Positions 36,001 to 44,287 of a DNA stretch of 64,000 nt are shown in pieces. This DNA is from Collinsella sp. AF08-23 (lineage in GTDB: Bacteria > Actinomycetota > Coriobacteriia > Coriobacteriales > Coriobacteriaceae): assembly GCF_003479805.1 (NCBI RefSeq), contig NZ_QUHV01000007.1:54961-118960 (forward strand), given 5' to 3'. The translations under genes were made by a program, and so were the position numbers. Within the stretch, counting starts at the first letter, position 1, and every line of letters begins with the position of its first letter. Under the pieces are notes generated by a model. That model had not been told where the DNA came from and ran no database searches. It saw only the letters and a program-made list of their open reading frames with translations.

Positions 36001-36586
36001 CGAGACGCTCAAGACGCGCGCCGACTACATCGCCCGTCAACTCGAGGATCTTGAGGGTGCCCGCAAGGCGCTCACCAAGATCACGGCGGCAATCGATCGC
36101 AAAATGCGCACGAGCTTCCTCACCACCTTCGAGAAGGTCGACGAGAACTTCCGCGAGGTATTCGAAATGCTCTTCCCGGGTGGACAGGCTCATCTGGAGA
36201 TGACCGATCCCGAGCACCCTGCCGAGACCGGTATCGAAGTCGTCGCGCAGCCACGGGGTAAGCGCATCACGAAGATGATGCTCATGAGCGGCGGCGAGAA
36301 GTCGTTGACTGCGCTTGCGCTCCTCTTTGCCGTCTACCGCACTCGTACGGTGCCGTTCTACGTTCTTGACGAGGTCGAGGCCGCCTTGGACGATTCGAAT
36401 CTCTCCAAGCTCATCGGTGCCATCGACTACCTGCGTACGTCGACGCAGCTGCTCGTCATCTCGCATCAACGTCGCACCATGGAGGACGCCGACGTGTTGT
36501 ATGGTGTCTCCATGCAGGCCGACGGCGTAAGCCGTGTGGTCAGCCAGAAACTCGATCGAGAAACCGGAAAGGTCGTGAATGCATAA
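33050..36586 (+). CDS. smc: Chromosome partition protein SMC
   Basis: Large ATPase that folds and separates the chromosome. The N-terminal Walker A is GPNGSGKS (residues 33-40). Two long coiled coils flank a central hinge (about 510-650). The C-terminal half has the ABC signature LMSGGEKSLTALAL and Walker B FYVLDEVEAALDD. The 1178-residue length is normal. The start is GTG at 33050. The ScpA/ScpB partners are not in this window. It ends in a one-base overlap with ftsY. Confidence 0.97.
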   Translation: MYLKSLTLKGFKSFADRAQMTFEPGLTVIVGPNGSGKSNVSDAILWVLGEQSAKQLRGQAMEDVIFSGSSARKPVGVAEVTLVLDNSDHVLPVDFNEVAITRRMYRSGESEYLINSSPCRLMDIQDILHDSGLGKDTHSIISQGKLDAILQSRPEERRSLIEEAAGISKHKRRKERALRKIKSMDEHLTRARDINREISRQLKPLERQVDRARKYKDLSSRATELTQVLAVDELRQLQAQWADLESSSRESAAALELARYRLGEKERELEKLQVMLEEKGLFVGDLGEQRRHMQDIVGRIGSDMRLLEEKGRNMVARLSEMRGTLSGSEHQRRRTVEELSDINRQLDEERATATVAAEDVAALEPAADELHARRIELGEVITALTREQREVQRTSDGAALELVKVKETLSNAELEDDMYARRLEQVDDEADELRASLAHRRDRADELVAELDDARTARQEAKDALDAAIAALADLREKEAQTREKLADVRSELSGLRKVDASLSDSSPLAARVVSNHPESIAGRLGDVIEAPVELEPLVEQLLAGDIDALVCMDGDALARAASFALGQKDASGEALLLARDVTASDRHQGAAGYRLVERLQVREGYAPAVAALLGHVYVVDSLDDALSAPIVSGVLYVTPDGARVRDGGVVRLGATSGGAAGSLERKRRIRELEGFEPDLLAVFDHAVERVGEATEAIEEARTVEGNAAGTISRLEGEHASLLSEIGRMEHSLSVKLGERANLAKRREEAAVAVRDAQPRVDELTTVRDDSLARLDELSRQIDEAQDDLERVRRDDAEAGSKLADAKVRLARANERVKSLSARAPELERRLEGIDRRIRGTEQSARSLEVLRLRVDPLHDRYQALSERAMDWAARLRDRASLEEADSASLKRTIEDAKCEVSRAKVEVDLATAAVNEAKVSRGKLEVQVEAAVRAITADGTTVLEEALQLPAPDDRAAAERELNDLVRQINNLGPVNQVAMEEYETLKTRADYIARQLEDLEGARKALTKITAAIDRKMRTSFLTTFEKVDENFREVFEMLFPGGQAHLEMTDPEHPAETGIEVVAQPRGKRITKMMLMSGGEKSLTALALLFAVYRTRTVPFYVLDEVEAALDDSNLSKLIGAIDYLRTSTQLLVISHQRRTMEDADVLYGVSMQADGVSRVVSQKLDRETGKVVNA

Positions 36587-37503
36587 TGGGTCTCTTCGAT
36601 TCCCTCAAGCGCGGTCTCGAGCGTAGCCGCGAGGCCTTGAATGAGGTCTTTTATTTCGGCGGCGAGGTGGACGAGAGCTTTTGGGAGGAGCTTGAGGACA
36701 CCCTCGTCATGGGTGACATGGGTGGCGAGATTGCGATGCGCGTCACGGATGATTTGCGCGAGACCGCTGCTCGGAAGAATTTGAAGACCGCCGAGCAACT
36801 CCGTGGGGCGCTCGCTGAGCGGCTCAGCGAGTTTTTCGTCGAGCCCGCGTTTGATATCTTTGACGATACCCCCAGCTGCGTCCTATTTGTCGGCATCAAC
36901 GGCGCCGGCAAGACCACGACGGTCGGGAAAATCGCGAGCGCGGAGGCGCATGCCGGCAAAAATGTGGTTATTGGCAGCGCCGACACGTTCCGAGCAGCCG
37001 CCATCGAGCAGCTCGATGTGTGGGGGCAGCGCGCAGGGGTTCCGGTTATCAAGCGCGATCGCGGCTCCGATCCCGCGAGTGTGTGCTACGACGTTCTCGA
37101 TGAGGCCGACAAGCGCGGCAGTGACCTGGTGCTCATCGACACCGCCGGCCGTTTGCACTCGAGCCCCGAGCTCATGCGCGAGCTCGCCAAGGTCGTGAAA
37201 GTGACCCGCAAGCGCGCCGAGGCGTGCAGCTCTGGCCCCATGCCCGTCCATGTGGTGCTTGTAATCGATTCCGCTACCGGCCAAAACGGCCTTTCCCAGG
37301 CCCAGGAATTCAACGAGTCGCTCGGGCTGGACGGTATCATCATGACCAAGCTTGACGGCACGGCGAAGGGCGGCATCGCATTGGCCGTTGCCGAGCAGCT
37401 CAAGCTTCCCATCTACCGCATCGGCGTGGGCGAACAAGTCGAGGACCTCCAGCGCTTCGACGCGCGCGCCTTCTGTCGCGCCCTGGTGGGACTGGAAGAT
37501 TAG
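36586..37503 (+). CDS. ftsY: Signal recognition particle receptor FtsY
   Basis: Membrane-side GTPase that receives ribosome-Ffh complexes. It has the NG architecture: a short N-domain (1-80), then GINGAGKTTTVGKIA (G1), DTFRAAAIEQL, DTAGR (G3) and TKLDGTAKGG (G4/closing loop). At 305 residues it lacks the long acidic A-domain of E. coli FtsY, as in most Gram-positive bacteria. Its ATG overlaps the smc TAA. Confidence 0.96.
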   Translation: MGLFDSLKRGLERSREALNEVFYFGGEVDESFWEELEDTLVMGDMGGEIAMRVTDDLRETAARKNLKTAEQLRGALAERLSEFFVEPAFDIFDDTPSCVLFVGINGAGKTTTVGKIASAEAHAGKNVVIGSADTFRAAAIEQLDVWGQRAGVPVIKRDRGSDPASVCYDVLDEADKRGSDLVLIDTAGRLHSSPELMRELAKVVKVTRKRAEACSSGPMPVHVVLVIDSATGQNGLSQAQEFNESLGLDGIIMTKLDGTAKGGIALAVAEQLKLPIYRIGVGEQVEDLQRFDARAFCRALVGLED

Positions 37504-37518
37504 GTTAACGAATCCCCG

Positions 37519-37619
37519 CGTCTTCCCCTGATGGGCACCTTGCCGCTCAGCTGCGAGCTTACGTACGTTAGTACGCTGCGCTCTTGCTTCGTGGCAATCT
37601 GCTCCATCAGGAAAAGACG
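37519..37619. repeat. Long imperfect palindrome in the ftsY-ffh gap
   Basis: CGTCTT (37519-37524) and CTGATGG (37528-37534) pair with CCATCAG and AAGACG at 37604-37619. TTGCC pairs with GGCAA further in, and a small CGTAC/GTACG hairpin sits near the centre. It fills two thirds of the gap and ends 36 bases before the ffh start. Confidence 0.6.
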
Positions 37620-37655
37620 TCTCAGTACTTGTTAGAGCTAGAAAGAGAGAGATAC

Positions 37656-39146
37656 ATGGCTGCATTTGGTTCGTTGTCCGACCGCCTCGCCGATACATTC
37701 GACCGCTTGCGCGGTAAGGGCAAACTCACTGAGGCCGATATCAACGTGGCCATGCGTGAAATTCGCATGGCACTGCTCGAGGCGGACGTCAACTACCGCG
37801 TGGTGAAGGACTTCGTCACGCGCACGAAGGAGCGCTGCCTCACTGCCGAGGTCATGGAGTCGCTCACGCCTGCGCAGAACGTCGTCAAGATCGTGCTCGA
37901 TGAGCTCACCGAGCTGCTGGGCGGCACCGAGAGCAAACTCGTGCTCTCCAGCCGCATTCCGAACGTGATTATGCTCGTCGGACTTCAGGGTTCCGGTAAG
38001 ACCACGGCGGCCGTTAAACTCGCCTACATGCTTAAAAAGCAGGGCAAGAGCCCTCTGCTCGCCGCGTGCGACGTCTATCGTCCCGCCGCCGCCGACCAGC
38101 TGGCGACCCTCGGCGGTGAAATCGGCGTGCCCGTCTTCCGTGGGGACGGTGTTCATCCCGTCGAGATCGCCCGTGCTTCCATTCGCGAGGCGGTCGACAC
38201 CATGCGCGATGTGGTCATCGTCGACACCGCCGGTCGCCTGCAAATCGACGAGCAGATGATGCAGGAAGCCGTCGACATCAAGCGTGCGGTCAAGCCCGAC
38301 CAGGTTCTCATGGTGGTCGACGCCATGACCGGCCAGGACATCGTCAACGTGGTCTCCACCTTCGCGGAGCGCACTGACTTCGACGGTGTCATTATCTCCA
38401 AGCTCGACGGTGACGCCCGCGGCGGTGGAGCCCTCTCCGTGCGTGAGGTGACTGGCAAGCCCATCAAGTTCGTCTCCATGGGCGAGAAGCCTGATTCCCT
38501 CGAGGTGTTCAACCCCGAGCGCATGGCAAAGCGCATCCTCGGCATGGGCGACGTCATTGGAATTATCGAGAAGGCTCAGGAGGCCGCAACGGCCGAGCAG
38601 CTCGCATCTGCGGAGCGCATGCTTCGTGACGGCTTCACCATGGATGACATGCTCGAGCAGATGAAGGCCGTCAAGAAGATGGGCGGCATGAAGGGTATCC
38701 TCGGCATGCTCCCCGGCGGCCAGCGCGCCCTCAACCAGATGGGCGGCGACCTCGACGAGAAGGTCTTCGACCGTAACGAGGCCATCATCCTGTCCATGAC
38801 GGCAGAGGAGCGCCGTCGCCCCTCCATCATCAACGGCCAGCGTCGCGCCCGCATCGCCCGCGGTTGCGGTCTTACACCCACCGACGTCAACGCCCTCATG
38901 AAGCAGTGGGGCGAGATGAACAAGATGATGGGAAAGGTGCGCGCCATGGCGCAACAGCAAGGCGTCGGCAAGAAGGGCAAGAAGGGGAAAAAGGGCAAAA
39001 AGATGCGTATGCCCGGCGTCCCCGGCATGGGTGGCATGAACATGAACCAGCTCATGAATCAAATGGGCGGCATGCCCGGCATGGGCGGCGGCATGTCCGA
39101 CATGGAGAAGCTCATGCAGATGAACGAGCAGTTCAGGCGGAAGTAA
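37656..39146 (+). CDS. ffh: Signal recognition particle protein Ffh
   Basis: Binds signal sequences and 4.5S RNA and delivers ribosomes to FtsY. The NG GTPase part (1-300) shows GLQGSGKTTAAVKLA, DTAGRLQID and SKLDGDARGG. The M domain follows, with RGCGLTPTDVNALMKQ (RNA-binding). The last 50 or so residues are a poly-Lys/Gly stretch, then a Met/Gly-rich tail (MGGMPGMGGGM), which is longer than in model species. It has 496 residues. The start at 37656 fits the family (MAAFGSLSDRL); the frame is open further upstream but lacks a site. I did not find the 4.5S RNA gene in the window. Confidence 0.96.
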   Translation: MAAFGSLSDRLADTFDRLRGKGKLTEADINVAMREIRMALLEADVNYRVVKDFVTRTKERCLTAEVMESLTPAQNVVKIVLDELTELLGGTESKLVLSSRIPNVIMLVGLQGSGKTTAAVKLAYMLKKQGKSPLLAACDVYRPAAADQLATLGGEIGVPVFRGDGVHPVEIARASIREAVDTMRDVVIVDTAGRLQIDEQMMQEAVDIKRAVKPDQVLMVVDAMTGQDIVNVVSTFAERTDFDGVIISKLDGDARGGGALSVREVTGKPIKFVSMGEKPDSLEVFNPERMAKRILGMGDVIGIIEKAQEAATAEQLASAERMLRDGFTMDDMLEQMKAVKKMGGMKGILGMLPGGQRALNQMGGDLDEKVFDRNEAIILSMTAEERRRPSIINGQRRARIARGCGLTPTDVNALMKQWGEMNKMMGKVRAMAQQQGVGKKGKKGKKGKKMRMPGVPGMGGMNMNQLMNQMGGMPGMGGGMSDMEKLMQMNEQFRRK

Positions 39147-39171
39147 CATCCTTTTCGTCAATTCGATCTGC

Positions 39172-39248
39172 GCCCGGCCTTATATACGCTACGGAGTGTG
39201 GTTGCGCTTCGCTCCACAAAAACACTCCTTCGGTATATAAGGCCGGGC
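39172..39248. repeat. Long perfect palindrome after ffh
   Basis: Perfect 16 bp arms (GCCCGGCCTTATATAC at 39172-39187, complement at 39233-39248) enclose a second 7 bp stem (GGAGTGT at 39193-39199 with ACACTCC at 39222-39228) and a small GCG/CGC hairpin. It begins 26 bases after the ffh stop and may serve as terminator or mRNA 3' cap. Confidence 0.75.
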
Positions 39249-39298
39249 TTCTGTTACCTTGTATGGATGTGTTCAATTGTGTGTGGAAGGAGCGAGCC

Positions 39299-40147
39299 GT
39301 GAGCAAGGCAGACAAGCTATTTGTGAGCATGTGCCGGGATATCCTGGATCATGGCACCACCACGGAAGGGGAGAAGGTACGCCCGGTCTGGGAGGACGGC
39401 ACTCCCGCGTACACCATCAAGAACTTCGGTGTCACCAACCGCTATGACCTGCGTGAGGAGTTCCCTGCGCTTACGCTGCGCCGTACGGCGCTCAAGTCCG
39501 CGATGGACGAGGTCCTGTGGATCTACCAGAAAAAATCCAATAACATCAACGACCTCAAGTCCCACATTTGGGACCAGTGGGCCGATGAGACCGGTTCGAT
39601 CGGCAAGGCATACGGCTACCAGATCGCGCAGAAGTCGCACTACGAGGAAGGCGACTTCGATCAGATGGACCGCGTGCTGTACGACCTCACGCATACGCCG
39701 TACTCGCGTCGCATCATGACGAATATGTATACGTTTGCCGATCTGTCCGAGATGCACTTGTATCCGTGCGCGTATTCTGTGACGTACAACGTGACGGCTG
39801 AGCCTGGCTGCGACAAGCCGGTGCTCAACATGGTGCTCATGCAGCGTAGCCAGGATATCCTTGCTGCCAACAACTGGAACGTGTGTCAGTACGCCATCTT
39901 GCTCATGATGGTCGCGCGCCATTGCGATATGATCGCAGGCGAGCTGTTGCACGTGATCGTTGACGCGCACATTTACGACCGGCACGTGGATATCGTGCGT
40001 GAGCTCATCGAGCGGCCGCAGTTCCCGGCGCCCAAGGTCTCGCTCAATCCTGAAGTCACGAATTTCTACGACTTTACAACTGATGACCTCATTGTTGAGG
40101 ATTATGAGACGGGGCCGCAGGTCAAGGGGATTCCCATCGCGGTCTAA
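39299..40147 (+). CDS. thyA: Thymidylate synthase
   Basis: Makes dTMP from dUMP with methylene-tetrahydrofolate, giving dihydrofolate that the next gene (folA) recycles. Family features: EEFPALTLRRTALKS, SRRIMTN (the two phosphate-binding arginines) and QRSQDILAANNWNVCQY. The nucleophile is the Cys in LYPCAYSVTYNV, where the usual PCH is PCA. It has 282 residues. The start is GTG at 39299 after AAGGAG with seven-base spacing; the long frame upstream overlaps ffh and is not coding. Confidence 0.95.
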   Translation: MSKADKLFVSMCRDILDHGTTTEGEKVRPVWEDGTPAYTIKNFGVTNRYDLREEFPALTLRRTALKSAMDEVLWIYQKKSNNINDLKSHIWDQWADETGSIGKAYGYQIAQKSHYEEGDFDQMDRVLYDLTHTPYSRRIMTNMYTFADLSEMHLYPCAYSVTYNVTAEPGCDKPVLNMVLMQRSQDILAANNWNVCQYAILLMMVARHCDMIAGELLHVIVDAHIYDRHVDIVRELIERPQFPAPKVSLNPEVTNFYDFTTDDLIVEDYETGPQVKGIPIAV

Positions 40148-40160
40148 ATCCGTTTCGCCC

Positions 40161-40241
40161 GCCCCGCCCCGGAGCATATCACCCCGTGCTCAAACAGCGC
40201 TACGCGAACTGCGCGCGGGACGATATGCTCCGGGGCGGGGC
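40161..40241. repeat. Palindromic element, copy A (after thyA)
   Basis: Perfect 20 bp arms (40161-40180 and 40222-40241, beginning GCCCCGCCCCGG) enclose a 41-base loop containing CCCGTGCTCAAACAGCGCT, a CCCG/CGGG inner pair and GCGC-rich sequence. It starts 13 bases after the thyA stop. The loop recurs at 60691-60773 with different arms. Confidence 0.85.
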
Positions 40242-40298
40242 TACGGTATCATCGGTTTAAAAGTGGATTGTGCCCCTGATGTACAAGAGGAGAGTTGC

Positions 40299-40814
40299 AT
40301 GATGACATGTGAGCTTAAGGCCATCGTCGCTGTGTGCGATGACTGGGGGATTGGACGGGATGGCGATATGGTGGTGGCCAATCGTGCCGACATGCGCCAT
40401 TTTGTCAATAAGACCAAGGGCCATCCCGTCGTTATGGGACGTAAGACCCTTGAGAGCTTTCCCGGCGGGCGTCCGCTCAAGGACCGTCGCAACATTGTTC
40501 TCACGCGTGATCCCGCGTTTGAACGCGAGGGTATCGAGGTTGTTCATTCGGTTGAGGAAGCGCTCGCTGCCGTCGCGGATGAGGACGTTGCCTGGGTCAT
40601 CGGCGGGGGAGCAGTGTACGAGCAGTTCCTGCCTCATTGCATCGAGGCGGAGGTCACGCGCGACCACGTGATACGCGATGTCGATACGTATTTCCCCAAC
40701 CTCGATGTAGATTCCGCCTGGTCGGTCGTCGACTGTTCCGAGGTTTTTCGTATTGAGGAGGGCGCCGGCGACGCCGACGTCACCTTCGAGTTCATGACAT
40801 ACCGCAGATCGTAG
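40299..40814 (+). CDS. folA: Dihydrofolate reductase
   Basis: Reduces dihydrofolate to tetrahydrofolate with NADPH. It starts MMTCELKAIVAVCDDWGIGRDGDM; GRKTLESFPGGRPLKDRRN (NADPH site) and WVIGGGAVYEQFL follow. The 171-residue length is normal. The ATG at 40299 has GAGGAG seven bases upstream. Placed after thyA, with the palindromic element between them. A short GGGGC/GCCCC hairpin begins at its stop codon (40814-40827). Confidence 0.95.
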   Translation: MMTCELKAIVAVCDDWGIGRDGDMVVANRADMRHFVNKTKGHPVVMGRKTLESFPGGRPLKDRRNIVLTRDPAFEREGIEVVHSVEEALAAVADEDVAWVIGGGAVYEQFLPHCIEAEVTRDHVIRDVDTYFPNLDVDSAWSVVDCSEVFRIEEGAGDADVTFEFMTYRRS

Positions 40815-40891
40815 GGGCCCGCGCCCCGTGGGAGCCTGTGGTTCGTACCGTCTGGCATATACCGTCAACCATCTTGTACGAAGGAGCAACC

Positions 40892-41260
40892 ATGCACTTC
40901 AAGATGTCTCACACAGAAATCCACGTCCTCGATCTGGATGCGTCCCTCGCGTTCTACGAGAAGGCACTCGGCTTGACGCCGGTGCGCGAGGAGGGACCCG
41001 AGGACGGTTCCTGGAAGCTCGTGTTCCTCGGCAATGAGGCGAGTCCCTGCCAGCTCGAGCTCACGTGGAACAAGGGCCGTGTCGAGCCGTACAACCAGGG
41101 CGGGCATGACATTCATCTGGCTTTCGAGGTCGCGGACATGGGTGCCGCCCATGATCTTCACGCTTCCATGGGTTGCATCGTGAAGGAGAACCCCTCCATG
41201 GGCATCTACTTCATCGAGGATCCTGATGGTTTCTACATCGAGATCGTGCCGGTACGTTAA
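40892..41260 (+). CDS. VOC-family (glyoxalase/dioxygenase fold) protein
   Basis: A 122-residue protein of the vicinal oxygen chelate fold, close to lactoylglutathione lyase. Metal ligands look present: His in MSHTEIHV, Glu in CQLELTW, His in GHDIHLAF and Glu in GFYIEIVP. It may detoxify methylglyoxal or a similar compound, but substrate specificity cannot be set from the sequence. The start at 40892 has GAAGGAGC upstream. The rRNA methyltransferase gene starts one base after its stop. Confidence 0.85.
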   Translation: MHFKMSHTEIHVLDLDASLAFYEKALGLTPVREEGPEDGSWKLVFLGNEASPCQLELTWNKGRVEPYNQGGHDIHLAFEVADMGAAHDLHASMGCIVKENPSMGIYFIEDPDGFYIEIVPVR

Positions 41261-41261
41261 G

Positions 41262-42173
41262 ATGCCTGGGGTTGAAATCGCTCATATTGACTCATTGGAC
41301 GATCCTCGTCTTGAGGCGTACACGAAGCTGACTGAACGTCAGCTGCGTTCAGTGCTCGAGCCCGAGAAGGGCATCTTCATCGCGGAGAGTGGCAAAGTCA
41401 TCGAGCGCGCGGTCGAGGCCGGCCTTGTGCCTGTGAGCTTCCTTTTGGGTGAGCGTTGGCTTGATCAGCTCACCCCGCTGCTCGAGAAGGTCGCTACCGA
41501 CTTCCCCGAAATCGATATTCCCGTCTTTGTTGGCGAGATGGCTCTGCTTGAGCAGCTTACCGGCTTTTCGGTGACCCGTGGTGCACTTGCGGCGTTTCAC
41601 CGGCCGCCGCTCGCGGATGCGGGTGCCTTCCTAGAAGGATTGGTTGAGCGCGCCTCTGGGCGCCCGATTCGCGCGTGCGTGCTCGAGGGCATCGTTGACC
41701 ATTCGAATGTGGGCGCGATCTTCCGGTCCGCGGCGGCGCTCAACGTTGACGGCATTCTCGTGAGTCCGACCTGTGTGGATCCGCTCTATCGCCGTTCTGC
41801 GCGCGTGTCCATGGGCACCGTCTTCCAGGTACCTTGGACGAGGATTGGCACCGAGGCCCGCACGTGGCCCCGTGATGGCCTCGAGGTCCTGCACGATGCC
41901 GGCTTCACGTGTGCCGCCATGGCGCTCTCCGACGACTCGATTTCCTTGGACGACCCTCGACTTCAGGGCATAGAACGGCTCGCGATATTCATGGGAACCG
42001 AGGGCGCCGGGCTACAGAGACGCACGATTGACGGCTGCGACACGACGGTTCGCATTCCCATGGCGCACGGCGTTGACTCCTTGAATGTCGCCGCTGCGAG
42101 CGCCGTCGCGTTTTGGCAGCTCTGTCCCCACGTCGACAATGGGTACCAATATCGTCCGGGCATGTTTGCGTGA
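41262..42173 (+). CDS. TrmH/SpoU-family RNA 2'-O-methyltransferase
   Basis: A 303-residue SPOUT methyltransferase. An N-terminal L30e-like substrate-binding domain (about 1-110) precedes the knotted catalytic domain with motif 1 in EGIVDHSNVGAIFRSA, motif 2 FMGTEGAGL and motif 3 IPMAHGVDSLNVAAASAV. It should methylate a ribose in tRNA or 23S rRNA; the exact target is unknown. It overlaps no gene and is coupled to the VOC gene by a one-base gap. Confidence 0.9.
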   Translation: MPGVEIAHIDSLDDPRLEAYTKLTERQLRSVLEPEKGIFIAESGKVIERAVEAGLVPVSFLLGERWLDQLTPLLEKVATDFPEIDIPVFVGEMALLEQLTGFSVTRGALAAFHRPPLADAGAFLEGLVERASGRPIRACVLEGIVDHSNVGAIFRSAAALNVDGILVSPTCVDPLYRRSARVSMGTVFQVPWTRIGTEARTWPRDGLEVLHDAGFTCAAMALSDDSISLDDPRLQGIERLAIFMGTEGAGLQRRTIDGCDTTVRIPMAHGVDSLNVAAASAVAFWQLCPHVDNGYQYRPGMFA

Positions 42174-42187
42174 TTGATGGCAGGTCT

Positions 42188-42205
42188 CTCCGTATCGTGA
42201 CGGAG
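42188..42205 (+). terminator. Short hairpin before ftsH
   Basis: CTCCGT (42188-42193) pairs with ACGGAG (42200-42205), followed by GGGGCGTTCTTG. It lies 15 bases after the methyltransferase stop. Weak terminator candidate. Confidence 0.35.
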
Positions 42206-42288
42206 GGGCGTTCTTGATTCGCGCGTTTAACGGGCCGCGCTCGGGGGTATCCTCAGAGCATTACTGAACGTACGGACGGAGTTTCCTT

Positions 42289-44196
42289 ATGGAAATGGAT
42301 GATCATAAGCGTAGGCGGAATCTCATCCTCTACATGCTCATTGCCTTTGCGGTGTACCTGGTCTTGAGCAGCGTGCTGTTCCCCAATTTCAAGAACGGCG
42401 GGCTCGAGGTCGAGGATGTCACGTATTCCCAGCTTTTGAGCGATCTCGAGGACAAAAAGGTCGATGAGGTCAGCTACACCACCGATGATGCCCAAGCGGT
42501 CTACACGCTCAAGGGCGAAGAGGGCAAGGCGTATCGCACCACCACCATGCCCACGGACGTGGATCTCACTAATCGCATCGAAGAGGCTGGTGCAACTCTC
42601 AAGGTGACGATTCCCAAGCAGGATTCCGGCATGTGGACCTATCTGTTCATCACGGTGTTCGCTCCCATGCTCATCTTCTTTCTGCTCGGTTGGTGGCTCA
42701 ATCGCCGTATGAAGAAGGCCATGGGTGACGACAATCCCTCGATGGATTTCTCCGGCGGCGGCTTTGGCGGCTTTGGCGGCGGCAACCTTGGCAAGTCCGG
42801 CGCTCGTATCGTCGCTTCCAAGGATGTCGGCGTCACGTTCAAGGACGTCGCTGGTCAGGAAGAGGCCAAGGAGTCCCTCAAGGAAGTCGTCGATTTCCTC
42901 GAGAATCCCAAGCGTTATGAGGAGATCGGCGCCAAGCTGCCGCGTGGTGCCCTGCTCGTGGGCCCTCCCGGTACCGGCAAGACGCTGCTCGCGAAGGCTG
43001 TCGCCGGCGAGGCGGGCGTTCCCTTCTTCAGCATTTCCGGATCTGAGTTTGTCGAGATGTTCGTCGGTCGCGGTGCCGCCAAGGTGCGCGATCTGTTCAA
43101 GCAGGCTAAGGAGAAAGCTCCCTGTATCGTCTTCATCGATGAGATTGACACCATCGGCAAGAAGCGCGATGGCGGCGGCTTCTCTGGCAATGACGAACGT
43201 GAGCAGACGTTAAATCAGCTTCTCACGGAAATGGACGGCTTTGACAACCAAAAGGGCATCGTGGTTCTCGCCGCGACGAACCGCCCCGATTCCCTAGACG
43301 CCGCGCTCCTGCGCCCGGGCCGCTTCGATCGCCGCGTGCCGGTCGAGTTGCCCGACCTCTCCGGGCGCAAGGCGATTCTCGAGCTCCACTCCAAAGATGT
43401 GAAGACCGAGCCGGGCATAGACCTCACTGCCATCGCCCGCGCGACGCCCGGTGCCTCCGGTGCCGATCTTGCTAATATCATCAACGAGGGAGCCCTGCGC
43501 GCTGTTCGTCTTGGTCGCAAGCGTGCGACCCAGGAAGACTTTGAGGAAAGCGTCGAGGTTGTCATCGCCGGTCAACAGCGCAAGTCCACGGTGCTTTCCG
43601 ATCATGAGAAGCAGGTAGTTGCGTATCATGAGATTGGCCACGCCATCGTCGCCGCACGTCAAAAGGGGTCGGCGCCGGTAACCAAGATCACCATCGTGCC
43701 TCGTACAAGCGGCGCACTCGGCTATACCATGCAGGTTGAGGAGGACGAGCGCTTCCTTACCACGAAGCAGGAGGTGCTCGATAAGCTCGCCGTGTACTGC
43801 GGTGGTCGTGCCGCGGAAGAGTTGATCTTCGGCGAGATGACCACGGGCGCCGCAAACGATATCGAGCAGGCGACCAAGCTTGCCCGCAATATGATCACAC
43901 GATTCGGCATGTCCGAGGAGTTTGGCATGATGGCGCTCGGTACCGTGCAAAACGCCTACCTCAACCAGGATACCTCTCTCACGTGCGCACCCGGTACGGC
44001 GGAGCGCGTCGACGCGGCGGTCCAAAAGCTCATCGCCGAGGCGCACGGACGCGCCCTCCAGATGCTCAAGGAGAACAAGTTCAAGCTCCATGAGCTCGCT
44101 CATTACCTGTATAAGAAGGAGACCATCACGGGTGAGGAGTTCATGAGTCTTCTTACGCGGGAGAACCCGCTCATGCCCAAGAGCCCTCAGGCGTAA
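42289..44196 (+). CDS. ftsH: ATP-dependent zinc metalloprotease FtsH
   Basis: Membrane-bound AAA protease that degrades misfolded and regulatory membrane proteins. Two membrane segments (about 11-30 and 117-135) flank a small outer domain. A Gly/Phe-rich linker (156-167) leads to the AAA domain with Walker A GPPGTGKT (225-232), [11 protein letters not shown] (Walker B) and the second region of homology. The zinc motif HEIGH starts at about residue 447. The 635-residue length is normal. An ACGGAG site precedes the ATG. Confidence 0.97.
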   Translation: MEMDDHKRRRNLILYMLIAFAVYLVLSSVLFPNFKNGGLEVEDVTYSQLLSDLEDKKVDEVSYTTDDAQAVYTLKGEEGKAYRTTTMPTDVDLTNRIEEAGATLKVTIPKQDSGMWTYLFITVFAPMLIFFLLGWWLNRRMKKAMGDDNPSMDFSGGGFGGFGGGNLGKSGARIVASKDVGVTFKDVAGQEEAKESLKEVVDFLENPKRYEEIGAKLPRGALLVGPPGTGKTLLAKAVAGEAGVPFFSISGSEFVEMFVGRGAAKVRDLFKQAKEKAPCIVFIDEIDTIGKKRDGGGFSGNDEREQTLNQLLTEMDGFDNQKGIVVLAATNRPDSLDAALLRPGRFDRRVPVELPDLSGRKAILELHSKDVKTEPGIDLTAIARATPGASGADLANIINEGALRAVRLGRKRATQEDFEESVEVVIAGQQRKSTVLSDHEKQVVAYHEIGHAIVAARQKGSAPVTKITIVPRTSGALGYTMQVEEDERFLTTKQEVLDKLAVYCGGRAAEELIFGEMTTGAANDIEQATKLARNMITRFGMSEEFGMMALGTVQNAYLNQDTSLTCAPGTAERVDAAVQKLIAEAHGRALQMLKENKFKLHELAHYLYKKETITGEEFMSLLTRENPLMPKSPQA

Positions 44197-44222
44197 TGGT
44201 GGCTCATACCCTCATATGACAT

Positions 44223-44258
44223 ACGGCCCTGTCCGTCTTTTTGCGCGGGCGGGGCCGT
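44223..44258 (+). terminator. Hairpin after ftsH
   Basis: ACGGCCC (44223-44229) pairs with GGGCCGT (44252-44258); TTTTT lies inside the loop. It begins 27 bases after the ftsH stop. Confidence 0.5.
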
Positions 44259-44274
44259 TGCATGTACATGCAAC
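44257..44274. promoter_or_regulatory. Perfect 18 bp palindrome before the NYN gene
   Basis: GTTGCATGTACATGCAAC at 44257-44274 is fully self-complementary and ends 13 bases before the start codon, overlapping the likely ribosome site region. It could be a repressor operator or a symmetrical RNA element. Confidence 0.5.
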
Positions 44275-44287
44275 TCGAAGGGATGTT

